A stretch of 64,000 nucleotides of DNA from Berryella intestinalis. Its GTDB lineage: Bacteria > Actinomycetota > Coriobacteriia > Coriobacteriales > Eggerthellaceae. This document shows, in pieces, positions 45,850-53,149 of the stretch (position 1 is the stretch's first letter; each line of letters begins with the position of its first letter). Location: contig NZ_CP009302.1 in the NCBI RefSeq assembly GCF_000814825.1, forward strand, positions 1,054,001-1,118,000, in the 5' to 3' direction. The notes below the pieces were generated by a model. It was not told the DNA's origin. It ran no database searches and saw nothing but the letters and a program-made list of their open reading frames with translations. A program made the translations under genes and the position numbers.

Positions 45850-46020
45850 CTAAAGGACCGCGCCGAGCGCCAAAAGGCACAGCGACACCGCGGGAACGAC
45901 GACGATGAACGCCCAGTCCGCCTTTCCCAGCGCCTGCGGGAACTCGTAACCGGGCTCTTCCATGAGCGCGATGCGCTCGCCCACCTGAAGATCGAGCTCG
46001 CGCTCGAATCCGTTGTCCAT
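45850..46020 (-). CDS. Small single-helix membrane protein preceding the NCS1 permease
   Basis: This 56-residue protein has an acidic N-terminal half (FERELDLQVGERIALMEEPGYEF) and one C-terminal transmembrane helix (WAFIVVVPAVSLCLLALGAVL). The ATG at 46020 has a strong AAGGGGG site, and the gene ends eight bases before the permease start, so they are surely cotranscribed. An upstream in-frame extension to 46083 runs into the promoter. No family is recognised. A companion or stabilising subunit for the permease is inferred from position and topology. Confidence 0.7.
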   Translation of the reverse strand: MDNGFERELDLQVGERIALMEEPGYEFPQALGKADWAFIVVVPAVSLCLLALGAVL

Positions 46021-46078
46021 AATCGCCCCCTTGCGTTTCACCGCACCGCGGAGAATCCGAGAGATGTTCAGTTGGGGT

Positions 46079-46106
46079 ATCATAACTTAATAATTGAACA
46101 AATCAA
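46079..46106 (-). promoter_or_regulatory. Sigma-70-type promoter for the small protein/NCS1 operon
   Basis: Reading leftward, TTGATT (-35, 46106-46101), a 16-base spacer and TATGAT (-10, 46084-46079) lie about 60 bases upstream of the small-protein ATG, in a rare AT-rich patch. The match to consensus is good. Confidence 0.55.
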
Positions 46107-46326
46107 ACGGAATCCCCGAAAAGCAGATCCTTTCGATGCGAACGGCGGGCCTGCGCAGCGGGCTGGGCCAGACCGCCTGAAAGCCTCCCCGATCCGCATC
46201 CTGCGGGCGCGGGGAAACGGTCCGCTCGTGCCGATTACAAGGAGAGCCGCCCGCGGCGCGAAACTCCTATAAACTAGCACCCGGCACCCAACGACACCGC
46301 ATGCGATCAACCGATGAAAGGGACTT
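46107..46326. other. Intergenic stretch before the radical SAM gene
   Basis: This 220-base GC-rich stretch, part of a 306-base gap, holds no convincing gene. TATAAA at 46268-46273 could be the -10 element for the rightward radical SAM gene, 54 bases before its ATG, but I see no good -35. GAAAGGGA just before 46327 is the ribosome site. Confidence 0.35.
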
Positions 46327-47652
46327 ATGCTTTCCGAACGCCTGCTCACCAAACTCATCAAGAACATGACCAAAAGCCATCTGGCGATGGTTCCCACCAC
46401 CGAGACGCACCTCCCGCAGGCCGATCCCGCGCGCAAGTACATGCTGTACATGCACGTCCCCTTCTGCCAGGTGCTGTGCCCTTACTGCAGCTTCAACCGC
46501 TACCCGTACCGCGAAGAGGTCGCGCGGCCGTATTTCGAGAGCATGCGCAAAGAGATGCTCATGCTCAAAGACCTCGGTTACGACTTCGAGAGCATCTACG
46601 TCGGCGGCGGGACCCCCACCATCATGATCGACGAGCTGTGCGAAACGCTCGACCTGGCGCGCGAGACCTTCAGCATCAAGGAGGTGTCCTCCGAAACCAA
46701 CCCCAACCATCTGATCCCCGAGTACCTGGAGAAGATGAAGGGCCGCGTCCAGCGCCTCTCGGTGGGCGTCCAGAGCTTCGATGACGAGCTGCTCAAACAG
46801 ATGGACCGTTACAAGAAGTACGGAAGCGGCGCCGAGATCCTCGAGCGCATCGGCGAGGCGGCGCCCTACTTCGACTCCCTCAACGTGGACATGATCTTCA
46901 ACTTCCCCTCGCAGACCGAAGACATCCTGTTCTCCGACCTCGAGAAGATCTCGCTGTGCGGCTGCCAGCAGACCACGTTCTCGCCCCTGTACATATCGAA
47001 CGCGACCACCCAGAAGATGGTCGAGCGCCTGGGGGCTATGGACTACGACAAGGAATACCGCTTCTACCAGATCATCGACGGCGTGCTGACCGGGGGCGAC
47101 GATCCTTTGTTCGAGCGCCGCACGCTGTGGACGTTCAACCGCAACAACGAGCTGGCCGAGCGCGAGCGCAGCCTGATGGTCGACGAGTACGCCGTCCAGT
47201 ACGACGAGTACCCCGCCATCGGATCGGGCGCCATCACGCACCTTGACGGGACCCTGTACGTCAACACCTTCAGCCTCAGCGAGTACAGCTCCTGGATCGA
47301 GAGCGGCCGCATGTCGGTGAAGCAGAAGTGCCTGATGAGCAAAACCGACCTCATGCGCTATCAGTTCGTGCTGAACCTGTACAACCTGCGCCTCGACAAG
47401 AAGAAGTTCCAGCGCGTGTTCGGCACCACCGTCGAGAACGGCCTGCCGATGGAGATGGCGTTCATGCGCGCGCACCGCGCTTTTGCAACCGACGACGAGT
47501 CCGAGCTCACGCTCACGCCGAAGGGGCGCTACCTCACGCTGGTCATGTACCGCCAGTTCCTCAGCGGCCTGAACAACCTGCGCGACCAGGCGCGCGCTGC
47601 GCTCACCGGGGACGAGCGCGTTTTGCAGTTCGAAGATGCGGCCGGTGCCTAG
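46327..47652 (+). CDS. HemN/HemW-family radical SAM protein
   Basis: This 441-residue radical SAM enzyme has cluster ligands Cys47, Cys51 and Cys54 in VPFCQVLCPYCSF, followed by YVGGGTPT and the SVGVQSFDDELLKQMDRYKKYGSG region typical of HemN-like proteins. The C-terminal HemN domain is divergent. It is called coproporphyrinogen oxidase-family, but true HemN function is not proven; HemW (heme chaperone) or HutW/ChuW-like (heme ring opening) roles are possible. An SDR gene follows 9 bases downstream, an unusual pairing that may mark a two-step pathway. Confidence 0.82.
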   Translation: MLSERLLTKLIKNMTKSHLAMVPTTETHLPQADPARKYMLYMHVPFCQVLCPYCSFNRYPYREEVARPYFESMRKEMLMLKDLGYDFESIYVGGGTPTIMIDELCETLDLARETFSIKEVSSETNPNHLIPEYLEKMKGRVQRLSVGVQSFDDELLKQMDRYKKYGSGAEILERIGEAAPYFDSLNVDMIFNFPSQTEDILFSDLEKISLCGCQQTTFSPLYISNATTQKMVERLGAMDYDKEYRFYQIIDGVLTGGDDPLFERRTLWTFNRNNELAERERSLMVDEYAVQYDEYPAIGSGAITHLDGTLYVNTFSLSEYSSWIESGRMSVKQKCLMSKTDLMRYQFVLNLYNLRLDKKKFQRVFGTTVENGLPMEMAFMRAHRAFATDDESELTLTPKGRYLTLVMYRQFLSGLNNLRDQARAALTGDERVLQFEDAAGA

Positions 47653-47661
47653 GGAGGTCTT

Positions 47662-48438
47662 ATGGAGCGGACGGCGCTCGTAACCGGAGCATCCGGAGGA
47701 CTGGGGGCGGAGTTCGCCCGCATCTTCGCGCGCGAGGGATACAGCCTGCTTCTCGTTGCGCGGTCGGAACGCCTCCTGCGCGAGCGGTCAAGCGAGCTGT
47801 CCCGCACGTACGGCATCGAGGCGCGCTGGATCGCGCTCGACCTCGCCGAGCAGGGGGCGCCGCAGCGTCTGCTGGAGTCGGTGCGCGAAGAGCACGTCGA
47901 GGTGGAGGCGCTGGTGAACAACGCCGGGTTCGGCGACGTCTCCCCCCTGGCGCACGCGGACGCCGAGAAGATCTCGCGCATGGTGGAGCTCAACGTAGGG
48001 TGCCTCACCGAGCTGTGCCGCGGCATCGTCCCGGACATGCTGGAGCGCGGATCGGGCGCCGTCCTCAACGTCGCATCCGTGGCCGCGTTCATGCCCGGAC
48101 CCTACATGGCTTCGTATTTCGCGACGAAAGCCTACGTCCTGTCATTTTCCGAGGCCCTTTCAGCCGAGCTTTCCGGCACCGGAGTCACCTGCACGGCGCT
48201 CTGCCCCGGGCCGACCCGGACCGGGTTCTGGAAGGCGGCCGGAGACGAGGGATCCCCGCTGCTGAGCGCCCTTCCCTGCAAAACGCCGGCACAAGTCGCC
48301 GAAGAGGGTTACCGGGGGCTCGTGCGCGGAAAGGCGATCGTCGTCCCGGGATGGACAAACAGGATAGCGGCCTTCGGAACGAGGCTTCTCCCCCGAGCGG
48401 CCGTGCGCGGCCTCGCCGCGCGGGCGATCCGCCCATAG
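47662..48438 (+). CDS. Short-chain dehydrogenase/reductase
   Basis: This 258-residue SDR of the classical type has a dinucleotide-binding motif TGASGGLG (residues 8-15), NNAGFGDV, and a catalytic YxxxK at Tyr152-Lys156 (YFATK) preceded by a serine in ASVAAF. The sequence around it is like DltE/YqjQ-type oxidoreductases. It is coupled to the radical SAM gene with a 9-base gap. The substrate is unknown. Confidence 0.9.
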   Translation: MERTALVTGASGGLGAEFARIFAREGYSLLLVARSERLLRERSSELSRTYGIEARWIALDLAEQGAPQRLLESVREEHVEVEALVNNAGFGDVSPLAHADAEKISRMVELNVGCLTELCRGIVPDMLERGSGAVLNVASVAAFMPGPYMASYFATKAYVLSFSEALSAELSGTGVTCTALCPGPTRTGFWKAAGDEGSPLLSALPCKTPAQVAEEGYRGLVRGKAIVVPGWTNRIAAFGTRLLPRAAVRGLAARAIRP

Positions 48439-48471
48439 AGGCTCCGAAGCTGAAGATACGGGCTTTGATGA

Positions 48472-48498
48472 AACGCCCCTCAGGGACTGCGGGGCGTT
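48472..48498. terminator. Hairpin terminator 1 after the SDR gene
   Basis: AACGCCCC / GGGGCGTT is a perfect 8-bp stem with an 11-base loop, 33 bases after the SDR stop. It is the first of three hairpins in this convergent gap. Confidence 0.6.
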
Positions 48499-48505
48499 CG
48501 GCAGC

Positions 48506-48550
48506 GCGCAAGTGAGCCCCATCGGCTATGCGGGTAGGGCTCGCTTGCAC
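48506..48550. terminator. Hairpin terminator 2 in the SDR/NrfD gap
   Basis: GCGCAAGTGAGCCC / GGGCTCGCTTGCAC can pair over about 14 bp with two or three G-U or mismatched positions. The core AAGTGAGCCC / GGGCTCGCTT lies at 48510-48519 and 48537-48546. Confidence 0.5.
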
Positions 48551-48585
48551 CGCACTTCGCGCGGCACAGGTCCAAACCATGAAGA

Positions 48586-48614
48586 GAGCCGCCCCCCTCG
48601 CCGGAAGGCGGCTC
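48586..48614. terminator. Hairpin terminator 3, nearest the NrfD gene end
   Basis: GAGCCGCC / GGCGGCTC is a perfect 8-bp stem with a 13-base loop. In the leftward direction it is followed by CTTTC-like pyrimidine bases. It probably terminates the reductase operon arriving from the right. Confidence 0.5.
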
Positions 48615-48673
48615 GCAGGTTCGATGCGACACGCGTCGCTGCAGGCGGTGAGCGGCCGCAGGCCGAGTCCGCT

Positions 48674-49546
48674 CTAGACCAGGATCAGCGGCACGGCGGC
48701 CAGAACGACGATCAGGCGCAGGCAGAAGCTTCCCGCCAGGGCCCCGACTTCGCCGGCGGCCCCCAGCGCAAGGCCGAAGCCCGATTCCGAGGCGTTCTCG
48801 CTTTTCAGCTCCGCCACGGCGATGGCCAGAGGGGCCACCAGCCCGACCGCGACGATGCCGACCCAGAACAGACCAGCATACGAGCCCGTCAGCATCGAGG
48901 ACACCGCCATCGCGCCTTCCACGCTGTTCGAGTACACGATGGCGCACAGGGCGAACAGGGCGACGCCTTCCAGGACGGCCAAGCCGATATGGATCTGCTT
49001 GAGCAGCGCCATCTTCTCGAACGCGGCGCGCTCGGCGAACATCCCCACCAGGCTCACCGCCGCGAGGCCGGCCGTCAGGGCCGACGCCACGAACAGGATG
49101 GGCAGAACCGAGTTGTTCCACAGCGGGTAGTCGTTCACCACGCCCAGAAGGAACCCGGTATAGGCCGCCACGGCGAACGCGAACACGCTACCGACGATGG
49201 TAAGCGCCCCCGGCACGGGCTTCTTCAAAAACTCGAGCACGCAGGTGGCGAAATCAACCGCCATGAACACGCAGATGAAGTAGACGCCCAGGGTCATAAC
49301 CGACTCGGGGTTCATCACCAGGTAGATGAACCGCAGCGGGTTCTTCAGCCCGGCTTCGGCATCGATCATCAACATGACCAGGCCGATTCCCAGAAGCACC
49401 AGACCGAGGATGCGGCCCGCGAAGCGCATGGCGCGCGCCTCGGGATCGAGCCGCTCGACCAGCACCGCCGTCAGATAGGCGCCGGCGGCAGCGCCTGCGA
49501 GGAACAGATACCCCGCGATCAAAGGTCCCCACACCATTGTCATCAC
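48674..49546 (-). CDS. NrfD/PsrC-like membrane subunit of a molybdopterin reductase
   Basis: This 290-residue membrane protein has about eight or nine helices. GPLIAGYLFLAGAAAGAYLTAV near the N-terminus matches NrfD-type quinol-interacting subunits (PsrC, NrfD, DmsC-like). It starts with GTG at 49546, overlapping the ferredoxin stop as GTGA. It would pass electrons from menaquinol to the four-cluster ferredoxin and on to the exported molybdopterin subunit. It is the last gene of the operon before three hairpins. Confidence 0.9.
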   Translation of the reverse strand: MMTMVWGPLIAGYLFLAGAAAGAYLTAVLVERLDPEARAMRFAGRILGLVLLGIGLVMLMIDAEAGLKNPLRFIYLVMNPESVMTLGVYFICVFMAVDFATCVLEFLKKPVPGALTIVGSVFAFAVAAYTGFLLGVVNDYPLWNNSVLPILFVASALTAGLAAVSLVGMFAERAAFEKMALLKQIHIGLAVLEGVALFALCAIVYSNSVEGAMAVSSMLTGSYAGLFWVGIVAVGLVAPLAIAVAELKSENASESGFGLALGAAGEVGALAGSFCLRLIVVLAAVPLILV

Positions 49547-50076
49547 CTCACGTAGAAGATCTTGGATTCGGTCAGGTTTCCTGCGAGAGGCAAAGCGTTA
49601 TGAGCGACAATCGCCTTTGAGATCTCGCTTTCGGGATCGTCCAGATCGCCGAAGATGCGCGCCTTGGAGATGCACGTGCTCACGCACGAGGGCTTGCCCA
49701 CCTCGCCGTTCTCGTAGCAGAAGCGGCACTTCTCGATGACGCCCGTGCTCTCGATCTGGACGCGCGCATGGTAGGGGCAGACCGCCATGCAGTACTTGCA
49801 GCCGATGCAGCGCTCCTCTTCGACCAGCACGACGCCGTCGTCGGTGGTGTAGGTGGCGTGCGTCGGGCACACCGTCTGGCACGGGGCGTCCTCGCAATGC
49901 ATGCACTGCATGGGAACGACCTCGGCGTACACGCGGGGGAACTTGCCCTTCTCGACGTCTTCGTAGTGGATGAACGACTCTTTCACTTCGAGCTCGTTTT
50001 TCATCTGGCACGCGAGGCGGCACGCGAAGCAGCCGACGCATTTCTTAGTGTTGATCAGCATCCCGTAACGTGCCAT
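49543..50076 (-). CDS. Four-cluster 4Fe-4S ferredoxin subunit, PsrB/DmsB-like
   Basis: This 177-residue electron transfer protein has cysteine groups CVGCFACRLAC, CMHCEDAPCQTVCP, CIGCKYCMAVCP and a final CRFC...CVSTC, enough for four [4Fe-4S] clusters. There is no signal of its own; such subunits are exported with the Tat-bearing partner. The ATG at 50076 overlaps the catalytic subunit's stop (TAATG), so translation is coupled. It connects the NrfD-type subunit to the molybdopterin enzyme. Confidence 0.93.
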   Translation of the reverse strand: MARYGMLINTKKCVGCFACRLACQMKNELEVKESFIHYEDVEKGKFPRVYAEVVPMQCMHCEDAPCQTVCPTHATYTTDDGVVLVEEERCIGCKYCMAVCPYHARVQIESTGVIEKCRFCYENGEVGKPSCVSTCISKARIFGDLDDPESEISKAIVAHNALPLAGNLTESKIFYVR

Positions 50077-52256
50077 TATGCCTGCACCTTCCTTACCTTG
50101 ACCGCGACCTCCTGGCTCATGATCGAACCCACATGGGGCTCGAAATCGCCGTCGAGGTAGTCGGACATGTCGATGCCGTACCCGTATGCCAGCGAGAGGT
50201 CCTTGGACTTTCCGCCGTAATGGGACGGGACGAACAGCACGCCGGGCATGATGCGCTCGGTCACCTTGACCGCCACCTTGTCGGAATGGTTGTCGTTGTA
50301 GACCTCCACCAAATCGCCCGTCTCGATGCCCAGCTTCTCGGCGTCCGCGGTCGCCATCCAGATGCGCTCCATGTCGTACTCGCGCGAAATAGCGTTGAGC
50401 GACTCGACCGGCAGCGTCATGGTGTGCGAGTGGATGCTCTGCTTGCCGCCGATGACGAAGAACTCCCCTTCGCCCGGCATGACCTTGCGCGGGATGTAGC
50501 TGATGACCGGGTTCATCCCCGTGGCGCCCACCTTCTCGTTGGAAAGCTCCAGCTTGCCCGACTTCGTCTTGAACTTGGGTACCTTGTACTCGAAATTCGG
50601 GTCGGGAAGCGCCACGACGCCCTTCTCGCGCATCTCGGCAACCGACGTGCCGACGGTGTTCAGCTGGGCCTCGGACAGCTCCTCGACGCTGAAGCCGAAG
50701 TACTTGCCCACGCCGCACGCTTCGGCCAGGCCGGCGAAGATCTCGTCGCACGACTTCGTCTCGGGGTGGATCCGATCGATGACGGGAAGCCTCATGGCAA
50801 CGGCGTGCTTCTTGCCGCCCAGAGCCTCGGGCACTTCCATACGCTCGATGTAGGAGCATTCGGGGAGCACGAAGTCGGATTGCATCGCGGTCTCGCTCAT
50901 CTGGATGTCGATGGTCACCACGAGTTCGGCGTCCTCAAGCGCCTTGGTCCACATCTTGGGGCTGCCGTAGCCGCGCGCGCCGTTGGAGTTGTAGAAGAAG
51001 AAGGCCTTCACCTTCCCCGAGGCGGCGGCAACCGCAGCAGAGCCCATGCTGTCCAAAACCAGCGGGTACTCGGCGTCTCCCACGCGCTTCACCTTGGGCT
51101 TGGGAACCTTGGGGAACTTCTCGGGATCGAGGTCGCCGAAACTGGGCGTCGAGGTGAGAAGCGCCCCGCCCTTCTGGCCGAAGCTGCCCAAAAGGGCGTT
51201 CACCGCGCAGAACGCACGGGCGGTCTCGAACGAGTTGGCGTACGAGCAGCCGTTGACGGCGCGCCAGGAAGGCTCGATGCTGGCCGCGGGAGCCGCCTTG
51301 GCCATCGCGCGGGCGAGCTCGCGGATGCGGTCGGCCGAAACGCCGCAGATGCCCTCCGCCCACTCGGGCGTGTATTCCTTGCACTGGGCGGCGAACTCGT
51401 CGAACCCGACGGTCTCGTTCTCGATGAACTCGTGGTTGTACAGGTCCTCTTCGATAAGCACGTTGCACATGCCCAGAAGGAACGCCAGATCGCCGCCGGG
51501 AACGATGGGCACCCAGTCGGTGGCGAAGATGCCGGTGTTGTTCAGGCGCGGATCGACCAGCACCACGCGGCAGTTCGCATCGGCCGCCGCCGCGACGCTT
51601 TGAACCGAGGAGGGGCGGATGCCGTCGCCGTAGCTGCGGCCCACGAACATGACCATCTTGGCCTTGCCGAAATCGGTGGAGTACTTTCCGGTGCCGATGA
51701 CCTCGGTGAGCCCGCTTTCCTTCGACAGGTTGCAGGCGCATCCATGCGTGTACAGGTTCGCCGAACCCAGCGCGTTGATGAAGCGCTTCGAATAGTACTT
51801 GCCCGACGGGCGCGGGTCCTGGATCATCGCGATCGACTCGGGGCCGGACTCGGCCTGGATCTTCTTGACGCGCTCGCCGATCTCGGCGAACGCCTCGTCC
51901 CACGTGCAGGGGACGAACGACCCGTCCTCGGTTTTGCGCAGCGGGGTCGTGATGCGGCTCGCGCTATAGGCCATCTGCGCGACGCCGTGCGCGCGTCCGC
52001 ACGCCGTCCCCTTCGCGTACGGATGGTCCTTGTGCCCCTCGACGGTCCACAGGCGCCCGCCCTTGACGGTGCACACCAGGCCGCATTTGCTGGAACAGCC
52101 GTTGCACAGCGTGAACCCGCGTGAAACCTCTGAGCCCTTTCCCTGCTCGTCGGGGCTTGCAGCCCAGGCTGCATACGACGCGCCGCTTGCGGCTGCCACA
52201 GCCGAAAGCGCCGCGGCGCCCTGCAGGAACCCGCGCCTCGATAAGGTGTCCCTCAT
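50076..52256 (-). CDS. Tat-exported molybdopterin oxidoreductase, PsrA/PhsA-like catalytic subunit
   Basis: This 726-residue enzyme has a twin-arginine signal (SRRGFLQG, residues 6-13, then a hydrophobic stretch). [4Fe-4S] ligands are at Cys51, Cys54, Cys58 and Cys86. THGCACNLS follows, with Cys173 at the position of the molybdenum ligand in polysulfide/thiosulfate reductases. Later segments (GGDLAFLLGMCN, WRAVNGCSYANS, SHYGGKSKDLSLAYG) fit the DMSO reductase superfamily. The electron acceptor is uncertain: thiosulfate, polysulfide, or an organic compound are all possible. The ATG at 52256 follows GGAGGAAAG. It is in an operon with TorD, ferredoxin and NrfD genes. Confidence 0.92.
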   Translation of the reverse strand: MRDTLSRRGFLQGAAALSAVAAASGASYAAWAASPDEQGKGSEVSRGFTLCNGCSSKCGLVCTVKGGRLWTVEGHKDHPYAKGTACGRAHGVAQMAYSASRITTPLRKTEDGSFVPCTWDEAFAEIGERVKKIQAESGPESIAMIQDPRPSGKYYSKRFINALGSANLYTHGCACNLSKESGLTEVIGTGKYSTDFGKAKMVMFVGRSYGDGIRPSSVQSVAAAADANCRVVLVDPRLNNTGIFATDWVPIVPGGDLAFLLGMCNVLIEEDLYNHEFIENETVGFDEFAAQCKEYTPEWAEGICGVSADRIRELARAMAKAAPAASIEPSWRAVNGCSYANSFETARAFCAVNALLGSFGQKGGALLTSTPSFGDLDPEKFPKVPKPKVKRVGDAEYPLVLDSMGSAAVAAASGKVKAFFFYNSNGARGYGSPKMWTKALEDAELVVTIDIQMSETAMQSDFVLPECSYIERMEVPEALGGKKHAVAMRLPVIDRIHPETKSCDEIFAGLAEACGVGKYFGFSVEELSEAQLNTVGTSVAEMREKGVVALPDPNFEYKVPKFKTKSGKLELSNEKVGATGMNPVISYIPRKVMPGEGEFFVIGGKQSIHSHTMTLPVESLNAISREYDMERIWMATADAEKLGIETGDLVEVYNDNHSDKVAVKVTERIMPGVLFVPSHYGGKSKDLSLAYGYGIDMSDYLDGDFEPHVGSIMSQEVAVKVRKVQA

Positions 52257-52297
52257 CTTCTTTCCTCCCTCTTTCGTCTCTCTATCCATTCGCACGC

Positions 52298-52960
52298 TTA
52301 GAGGCGCTGCATCAGATCGAGCGCGCGCGATACGGCATGCAGATGCCCGATCATGGCGTCGATCCCCTCTTTCAGCAGCTCGCGTGAGAATTCCTCGTCT
52401 GTCCGGGGCCGATCGGCCCCGTTCGCGCCGTCCTCTTCGTGCGCGGCGGGCGCCTGCGCCGCACAGGCTCCATGCGAAGCCCGGTCGCGCACCGAAACGA
52501 GTCGCGCCTCGTATTCCCGCAGCCACGACAGGTGGTCCGCCGCAACCTGGCGCGCGGCGTCGAGCTCGCCCGCCTCTATAAGAAGGGCGATGAACTCGCA
52601 TATAAGCGAAAGGTGGTCGGGCATCGCCGAAAACGCGCTCGGAACGCGCTCGATACCCGCCAGGGAATACAGGTACTCCAGATGCTGAGCCGAAGCCGAC
52701 CCGTACATCCCCTTGACGTTGGGCAGACCGCTGCCCTTCTCGCCGAACGAGCGGTAAAACGACTCGACGGGAAGCGACGCGTCGGGAAGCCCCGCGATAA
52801 GCAGCGTCCTGCGAGCCTCGCCGAGCGCGCGACCGTATTCGCCGCCCTCTTCCCCGCCTGAGCCCTCTTCGGCCCCGTACGGGGCGAACGCGTCGGCCGC
52901 CGCGCGCAAGATGCGGATCGCCTCGGTTGACGGACCCGTTCCCTCGTTGATTCCAGTCAT
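52298..52960 (-). CDS. TorD/DmsD-family molybdoenzyme chaperone
   Basis: This 220-residue cytosolic, mostly helical protein is first in the reductase operon. It carries the TorD-like segments LPVESFYRSFG and MPDHLSLICEFIALL (related to the PDHxxxELEFM motif), followed by a second AADHLSWLREYEARL helix. Such chaperones bind the Tat signal and guard cofactor insertion of the partner enzyme. A flexible acidic linker (AAHEEDGANGADRPRTDEE) lies near the C-terminus. It ends 41 bases before the catalytic subunit start. Confidence 0.87.
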   Translation of the reverse strand: MTGINEGTGPSTEAIRILRAAADAFAPYGAEEGSGGEEGGEYGRALGEARRTLLIAGLPDASLPVESFYRSFGEKGSGLPNVKGMYGSASAQHLEYLYSLAGIERVPSAFSAMPDHLSLICEFIALLIEAGELDAARQVAADHLSWLREYEARLVSVRDRASHGACAAQAPAAHEEDGANGADRPRTDEEFSRELLKEGIDAMIGHLHAVSRALDLMQRL

Positions 52961-53013
52961 AGCCTTCCCCCCTCGTACCCACGAAAGACTACGTTCACCG
53001 CCGATTCACAACC

Positions 53014-53079
53014 TCATCACAAATTGATGATTTTTCGCATAAAGCCAGGTGGGAAACTAATATCATCAAAAACTGACGA
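53014..53079. promoter_or_regulatory. Two near-identical 17-bp dyads between torD and luxR
   Basis: TCATCA-CAAAT-TGATGA (53014-53030) and TCATCA-AAAAC-TGACGA (53063-53079) start 49 bases apart in the divergent control region. A separate direct repeat CTAATATCAT occurs at 53057 and 53106, also 49 bases apart. These are strong candidates for binding sites of the divergently encoded LuxR-type regulator. Confidence 0.6.
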
Positions 53080-53149
53080 GATGCCTCGCGATAGGGACGC
53101 GGCTTCTAATATCATGGTTCGGTACACGAACAGCAGGGGGAACTCTCAC

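Noticed and set aside
52257-52982. N-terminal extension of the molybdopterin subunit
   Set aside because: It is the shadow of torD in another frame; the Tat signal begins at the ATG at 52256.
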